From: Candidatus Methanomethylicia archaeon
GTDB taxonomy: Archaea > Thermoproteota > Methanomethylicia > CALHIW01
NCBI GenBank assembly: GCA_938030905.1
Contig: CALHIW010000051.1
Coordinates: 1-9,373, forward strand
Length of the DNA stretch: 9,373 bases
Direction: 5' to 3'
The stretch's first letter is position 1. Each line of letters starts with the position of its first letter. The notes beneath the pieces are model-generated. The model saw nothing but the letters and a program-made list of their open reading frames with translations. It was not told where the DNA came from and ran no database searches. This document shows positions 5,579 through 9,373 of this stretch, piece by piece. Made by a program: the position numbers and the translations under genes.

Positions 5579-6950
5579 CTATACTATTAATACTATCTTA
5601 ACGTGATGTACTGGAGTATCGCGTAATCCATAAGTTAATATTACCATGTCTCCTCTTGAAACATAGCCTAGCTTATTTAACTTCCTTAATGAAATTTCTA
5701 ATCCATCCTCATAATCCTCGGCTTCAACATAGAATGATTTAACATTACGTAGTATGTTAAGCTGTCTTGTGGTCTTTAGGTTTGATGATGAAGCATAAAT
5801 TTCAGCTTTAGACTTAAATCTAGCCGTTCTAAAAGCTGTTAATCCTGTTTTAGTATATATTAATACCTTAGCGTTTATATCCTCAGCAAGTCTAATAACA
5901 CCTAAAGCAAATTTATCCTTAATACTTTCTAGGTTTAGATTTTCTCTCTTAATAGTTTAAAATTCAGCATCGGACTTTTCAGATATTTTCCTAAGCCATT
6001 TCACAGCTTCAACTGGATATTTCCCCACAGCAGTTTCTCCAGTTAGTAGTAGGGCATCAACCCCATCAAGAACAGCATTATATATGTCTACAACTTCAGC
6101 TCTAGTTGGTATAGAATTCTCAATCATTGATTTCAAGAAGTTGAGTTGCAACCATTACTGGTTTACCATAGTAGATACTTCTATCAATTATTAGCTTCTG
6201 TATACTTGGAATATCTTCAAGGTTAAAGTGAAGTCCAAGATCACCTCTAGCTACAAGAATGTAATCACATTCATTAATGATCTCATCAATATTCAACATA
6301 GCCATCCTCGTTTCGATTTTGGCAATAATCTTAATATCCAGTGAGTTAAGCTTGCTAAGAATTGCTTTAATACATCTAATATCTTCTGGAGACTTAACAT
6401 AGCTTGCAGCAATATAGTCCAAATCCTTATTAACAGTAAATCTTAGCGAATTATAGTCCTTTTCAGTAATTGATGGAAAACTATACTCCTTACCCTTAAT
6501 TACAAGAACCTTTCCTTTCTTCAGGAAAACACTTGTTAAAGCTAAGGCTTCAACACCATTCCTATCAACTCTCTTAATTTCTAACTGAAGACGTCCATCA
6601 TTAGTTAGCACTATGTCTCCATGCTGAGCAACATCGAAAAATTCATGATTTGGAACAGGTACTCCATCATTACAGCTACTACAATATTTAAAGTACACAG
6701 CACCATTACTTGAAACCTGTAATATATTCATCAATCCTATTCTAACACTAGGACCTTGAAGATCCCCAATAATTGCAAAATGCTTTCTAAGCTTACTTTA
6801 AAAACTTCTAATAGCATCAAATATGTATTCACTCATCTTCAGAGCCATGTGAAAAATTAATTCTGAAGCCATCAACATATAAGGCAATTTTACCTAAAAC
6901 CTCAATATCACTAGTAGCTGGACCTAAAGTTGCAATACATTTTTACCCAT
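5579..6950 (-). pseudogene. pyk: Pyruvate kinase, broken by five lesions
   Basis: Pyruvate kinase converts PEP and ADP to pyruvate and ATP at the end of glycolysis. The relic spans about 457 codons, the normal full length. Readable motifs in order are C-I-A-T-L-G-P-A-T-S, F-R-I-N-F-S-H-G, G-D-L-Q-G-P-S-V-R-I-G, P-S-I-T-E-K-D-Y, I-I-A-K-I-E, V-A-R-G-D-L-G, K-P-V-M-V-A-T-Q, I-P-T-R-A-E-V, G-E-T-A-V-G-K-Y-P, and the C-terminal allosteric domain ending G-D-M-V-I-L-T-Y-G. Lesions are: a one-base loss in the T-run at 6940-6944 just after the start; a frameshift at about 6829-6839; an in-frame stop at 6798-6800; a one-base insertion in the T-run at 6131-6133; and an in-frame stop at 5957-5959. The two longest open pieces (6120-6734 and 5957-6151) are fragments, not genes. 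A TATA-like box survives upstream. Conservation is still high, so decay is recent. Confidence 0.93.
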
Positions 6951-7138
6951 AAAATACTAAGCTAAAGCATTTATTTAAAGATTAAACTCTACTAGCAGAT
7001 ATCATTCCAGCAATTTTTAAGTAATATATTGTAATAATGCTGAGTCTTTAAATGTAGGTATTTTAAAGCCTTCAACAAGTTGAAAGGAGAATTAAATGAG
7101 GTAATATCTACTAAATTAATGAATCTAAAATACCGTTA
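6951..7138. other. Intergenic region between THUMP gene and pyruvate kinase relic, with two inverted repeats
   Basis: This AT-rich spacer contains CTTTAAA (7046-7052) and TTTAAAG (7062-7068), exact reverse complements nine bases apart, and just beyond them TTCAAC-aa-GTTGAA (7071-7084), a perfect 6-bp palindrome with a 2-base centre. They lie downstream of the THUMP stop and 95-135 bases upstream of the pyruvate kinase start. They may be terminator hairpins for the THUMP transcript or operator sites for pyk. Neither role is demonstrated. Confidence 0.45.
6971..6980 (-). promoter_or_regulatory. Surviving TATA box of the pyruvate kinase relic
   Basis: On the minus strand ctttaaataa lies 21-30 bases before the old ATG at 6948-6950, the right position for a leaderless archaeal promoter. 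Its survival suggests the relic may still be transcribed. Confidence 0.45.
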
Positions 7139-7657
7139 CTATACTCTAGCTTTCTGTACTGAAAGTATATCTGAAGGCTTTAAAACTGATATTCCAGTAA
7201 TACTACCAATAATTTCTATCTGAACTATTTTATCTGGATTTTTAAGGTCAACTTTACGATCTATTACTTCAGCAACATATCTTATTAAACTCATAGTGTC
7301 AATATCACTTATCCTCTTATTAACAGTTATCCTGAAGGTTTCATCTCTACCAATTTTTGAGATAAGCTTTGAAACAGCCTCTTTAATCTTATCTTGATCA
7401 GTTTCAACACATAAATCTATAGGTACTACTTTAAGAGTGTAACGTAGCTCCCAAGGTCTTTCATTAAGAATTCCTTTAAATTTCTCAATAACAAGAAAGG
7501 GATCCAAACTAGTTTTCACCATAACTAATCCTGGTGGACCTGCAGGTCTTATTTTGGCGTCTTCATCACCAAACTCTCTAAGAAAAGCCCAAAGTTCACT
7601 ACAACACTCATCTTCCCGTCTACGAATAGTAGAAACAAGTAAATTAAATACTCTCAT
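7139..7657 (-). CDS. THUMP-domain protein, Tan1-like
   Basis: This 172-residue protein consists of an N-terminal alpha/beta region (about 1-65, with the R-P-A-G-P-P-G-L-V-M-V-K segment typical of Tan1 relatives) followed by a THUMP RNA-binding domain (about 70-165). The THUMP signature is clear: E-T-F-R-I-T-V-N-K-R (about 107-116), the T-M-S-L-I-R-Y-V-A-E-V-I helix, K-V-D-L-K-N-P-D, and I-V-Q-I-E-I-I-G with the G-I-S-V-L-K-P-S-D-I ending. There is no methyltransferase, thiolase or deaminase domain. In eukaryotes Tan1/THUMPD1 is the tRNA-binding adaptor for N4-acetylcytidine formation by the Kre33/NAT10 acetyltransferase; a similar adaptor role in archaeal tRNA modification is likely but unproven. 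Length fits archaeal members. It is a lone gene with a palindrome over its promoter position. Confidence 0.83.
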   Translation of the reverse strand: MRVFNLLVSTIRRREDECCSELWAFLREFGDEDAKIRPAGPPGLVMVKTSLDPFLVIEKFKGILNERPWELRYTLKVVPIDLCVETDQDKIKEAVSKLISKIGRDETFRITVNKRISDIDTMSLIRYVAEVIDRKVDLKNPDKIVQIEIIGSITGISVLKPSDILSVQKARV

Positions 7658-7671
7658 AATATAGTTTAAAC

Positions 7672-7690
7672 AAAGCTTTTAATAAGCTTT
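7672..7690. promoter_or_regulatory. 19-bp palindrome overlapping the THUMP gene TATA position
   Basis: AAAGCTT (7672-7678) and AAGCTTT (7684-7690) are exact reverse complements around a 5-base centre TTAAT. On the minus strand the centre supplies a TATA-like ttattaaaag, 15-33 bases before the ATG at 7657. A regulator dimer bound here would block or assist TBP binding, so this is a candidate operator. It may also be chance in AT-rich DNA. Confidence 0.45.
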
Positions 7691-7892
7691 ATCTAGATTT
7701 AAATATCTAATCAATCTATTGACATACTCCATGACTAAGATTGGAAGATTTTTGCTTCTAAGGTTTCATTGGTTGGTTACTCATTGTCTTTGAAACTTCT
7801 CACTCCATCTTAGAGGCAAAACTATACCATCAGTCCGCCATCCCTACTCCATACGAGGCTTAAGATTATGGTTCAATCTTTTCTTGCTATAT

Positions 7893-8266
7893 TTATGACC
7901 CTGACAGCCTCCATTGATAGTCTTGTGAAACATTAGGTAGCAAAATAAGCCTCTATGCATTCTTATACCTCTCTAATAGCGAATGGATTTATGCTTATGT
8001 CTTATACTTGCTTGCCTTAACAACTCCCATATCATATTCCTCCCTCTTCCCCTTAAACATGTCAGCATGCAACGAAAACAGTTTCTCCATATCAATTTGG
8101 TGTAAGCTCATTATAAGAATGATCTAACTCGTATCCTAGGATAAATGAAGTTCCTGTTAGAAATTGCATGTTGATAATTATAATGATTTTGCATAATTCA
8201 TCACCATGTTTAAACTATTGATAATCCATATTCACAGTTAAAACAGTAGGCTTTCTTGCCAAATTT
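7893..8266 (-). pseudogene. Unrecognised minus-strand relic with a CxxC segment
   Basis: Two minus-strand pieces look like protein. The first (8266 down to a stop at 8210-8212) contains F-G-K-K-A-Y-C-F-N-C-E-Y-G-L, a zinc-ribbon-like C-x2-C preceded by G-K-x-x-Y, a pattern found at the N-terminus of some insertion-sequence proteins but also elsewhere. The second is a mini-ORF from ATG 8111 to a stop at 7995-7997, 38 residues (M-E-K-L-F-S-L-H-A-D-M-F-K-G-K-R-E-E...). It continues in the same frame past three or more stops as H-S-L-L-E-R-Y-K-N-A and R-L-I-L-L-P-N-V-S-Q-D-Y-Q-W to about 7893. The pieces may belong to one decayed gene. I do not recognise the family. Confidence 0.3.
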
Positions 8267-8291
8267 ATGTAAAGCCCACTACACTGCTTAA

Positions 8292-8340
8292 GTATTTAAG
8301 TTAGCGTATTACTAAATATGTAGCTGGAGGATTAAGTGTG
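8292..8340 (+). promoter_or_regulatory. Leftover promoter, Shine-Dalgarno and GTG start of the helicase relic
   Basis: A TATA-like gtatttaag ends at 8300, GGAGG sits at 8326-8330, and GTG follows at 8338-8340 with a 7-base spacer. This is the clearest Shine-Dalgarno in the window, and it decides where the relic helicase began. The frame is broken almost at once (TAG at 8350-8352). Confidence 0.5.
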
Positions 8341-9089
8341 AGAGGAAGCTAGATTCATCAATAATACTAAAAAGACTTAGGATTTGAACACTACTCCTGT
8401 ATTGAGGAGAAAGTTAGTCACCTCTTATTAGTGTATCGTTTAATGATCTAATTCCTGAATCTTAGGAATTACTAATATATAATAGCTTACTTTATAAGCC
8501 CCAGTTTGAAGCCTATAATCATCTCAGCTTTGGAAAGGAATATTATATTAAAGTCTGGGGTAGAATCAGGTAAAACTGAGGCTGGCTTCTACACGTTTAA
8601 ACATAAAAGTACCAACGATAACAATATATCCAGCCCTTACCTTAGCTAATGATCAAATTAGAAGAATTAATGAATATTTAAGATTCTTAACTATAGAGTT
8701 GTAGCTATTGGTTCAGTAAGGAGAAGTGAGTTTGTTAAAATCTATGGTGGAAGCAAGTTAAGGTCAAACTTATCAATGCAGGATGTTCTCATTACCAATT
8801 TCCCGCTTTCCTAATGCATGAAATTAAGAAAATAGCTACATATAGTAAGGGAGCGCTTCTAGATGGATTTATCTCTAGAATGAGGATTCTAGTTCTTGAT
8901 AATGTTGATTTCTATGGTCATAGAGAAATAGCTTTACCCCCCTCTCCCTAATTAAAATTCTTAATACTGATTTCTGAAAGAAAATTTCAAATAGGCGATC
9001 CTAACAGCTACTCTCAGAAATCCTGAAGGACTTGTAAGATTCTCAATAATACTAATAATAGAACTCATCTCGAAACTAGACTGAAATAG
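8338..9089 (+). pseudogene. Truncated, multiply frameshifted DExH superfamily 2 helicase N-terminus
   Basis: Joining frames gives a continuous SF2 helicase N-terminus: L-G-F-E-H-Y-S-C-I-E-E-K (8377-8412), Y-K-P-Q-F-E-A-Y-N-H-L-S-F-G-K (about 8490-8538), a P-loop region I-L-K-S-G-V-E-S-G-K-T-E-A (about 8546-8583), I-T-I-Y-P-A-L-T-L-A-N-D-Q (motif Ia, about 8620-8658), D-V-L-I-T-N (about 8782-8799), motif II V-L-D-N-V-D-F-Y-G-H-R-E (8892-8927), and motif III T-A-T-L-R-N-P-E-G-L (9006-9033). At least six frameshifts and several stops interrupt it. The P-loop reads S-G-V-E-S-G-K-T, so the Gly before S-G-K-T has become Glu (GAA for GGA). Motif II has Asn in place of the Glu of D-E-x-D. Everything after about residue 250 is absent: no RecA2 domain or motifs IV-VI. 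It resembles archaeal Lhr/YprA-like helicases of uncertain role. Non-functional. Confidence 0.85.
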
Positions 9090-9320
9090 ATTTTACCTGA
9101 TCGTTAAGAAGCATCTTTCTACTGTTCATCTACCTTTAGCCTTCCTGTATAATCCGTCTTTCTCGAAGGGCATACTCCAACTCTAAAATGTCTCGATGTC
9201 TAAGGATTCCACAGCATCTAGCAGATGCTTAGAGAGAGAGTAAAGCATGGTTGCTCTACCCGACCACGCTTCAAACCCTCCCCAGAAACAATACAGTCCC
9301 CAACCAGATGCTTTAGATGG
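9081..9320 (-). pseudogene. Unassigned minus-strand relic, possibly a transposase C-terminus
   Basis: A single minus-strand frame from 9320 to 9081 stays protein-like for about 80 codons with three stops (9183-9185, 9126-9128 and about 9096-9098). It contains W-G-L-Y-C-F-W-G-G-F-E-A-W-S-G-R, L-S-K-H-L-L-D-A-V-E-S-L-D-I-E-T-F, then Y-R-K-A-K-G-R-stop-T-V-E-R-C-F-L-T-I-R. The last part resembles the R-W-x-V-E-R-x-F-x-x-(I/L)-K segment holding the catalytic Glu of many DDE transposases. If so, an insertion may have removed the rest of the helicase gene that stops at 9089. The match is short and other origins are possible. Confidence 0.3.
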
Positions 9321-9373
9321 CTATGGACTATTCAACATACAAAGCCAAACCTATCCATAAGCTTACCTAGACT

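Larger units (their letters stand above)
7658..8337. other. Gene-free region upstream of THUMP gene and helicase relic
   Basis: No intact gene is present. It holds the THUMP promoter (7660-7690), unassigned sequence from 7700 to about 7890, a minus-strand coding-like relic at 7893-8266, and the former promoter and ribosome-binding site of the helicase relic (8292-8338). The 7740-8100 part is rich in C and T on the plus strand, unlike the A-rich coding strands of intact genes here, consistent with an old coding strand on the minus side. Confidence 0.45.

Noticed and set aside
6125..6140. Programmed frameshifting in pyruvate kinase
   Set aside because: A single slippery site could be recoded, but two in-frame stops and two more frameshifts elsewhere in the same gene make decay far more likely.
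5957..6734. Two separate small genes on the minus strand
   Set aside because: Removing one T at 6131-6133 joins them into continuous pyruvate kinase sequence, so they are fragments of one broken gene.
5579..9089. Broken genes as sequencing error
   Set aside because: About four kilobases of other genes in the same window are open with no error, and the relics also carry substitutions in catalytic motifs and stop codons outside homopolymers. It cannot be fully excluded without reads.
1..9373. tRNA, rRNA, CRISPR array, defence island or prophage
   Set aside because: No T-loop GTTCGA-type motif in a cloverleaf context, no regularly spaced direct repeats, and no cas, restriction, toxin-antitoxin or phage structural motifs were seen on either strand.

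Overview
The window looks like a piece of an AT-rich, probably thermophilic archaeal chromosome, most likely Thermoproteota (crenarchaeal lineage). The evidence is a Hjc-type Holliday junction resolvase, a stand-alone RAM (Lrp/AsnC effector) domain protein, a THUMP/Tan1-like protein, a fused Fae-Hps enzyme, an archaeal-type SF2 helicase relic, and TATA-like boxes about 20-35 bases upstream of starts with few Shine-Dalgarno sites. No lineage can be proved from the window alone.

Layout, left to right. 1-399 has no intact gene but holds short relics resembling Spt4 (RpoE'') and the N-terminus of GTP-dependent dephospho-CoA kinase (DUF359), two genes that are often adjacent in archaea. 400-633 encodes a small RAM-domain protein. 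811-1796 is a translationally coupled DNA repair pair, endonuclease III (nth) and Hjc, overlapping by one base. 1797-2335 is gene-free but contains a strong hairpin pair and a decayed open frame. 2336-3451 (minus) is an MFS transporter. 3452-4340 is gene-free with unassigned coding-like debris. 4341-5573 is a complete bifunctional formaldehyde-activating enzyme / 3-hexulose-6-phosphate synthase (Fae-Hps). Tail-to-tail with it, 5579-6950 (minus) is an almost full-length pyruvate kinase broken by five separate lesions. 7139-7657 (minus) is a THUMP-domain protein with a 19-bp palindrome over its promoter position. 7658-9373 contains no intact gene. It holds a minus-strand relic with a CxxC pair, a multiply frameshifted and truncated DExH helicase N-terminus on the plus strand, and another minus-strand relic at the right end.

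The intact genes fall into unrelated housekeeping roles: DNA repair (nth-hjc), effector sensing (RAM protein), membrane transport (MFS), tRNA modification (THUMP), and reverse ribulose-monophosphate chemistry with formaldehyde handling (Fae-Hps). The most striking property is decay. Intact genes cover roughly half of the window, and much of the rest can be read as relic protein sequence with frameshifts and stops. Several long genes in the same window are perfectly open, so random sequencing error is an unlikely explanation for the broken ones. I see no CRISPR array, tRNA, rRNA, defence cluster or prophage. The best candidates for something new are the loss of pyruvate kinase beside an intact Fae-Hps, the hairpin pair downstream of hjc, and the palindromic promoter of the THUMP gene.
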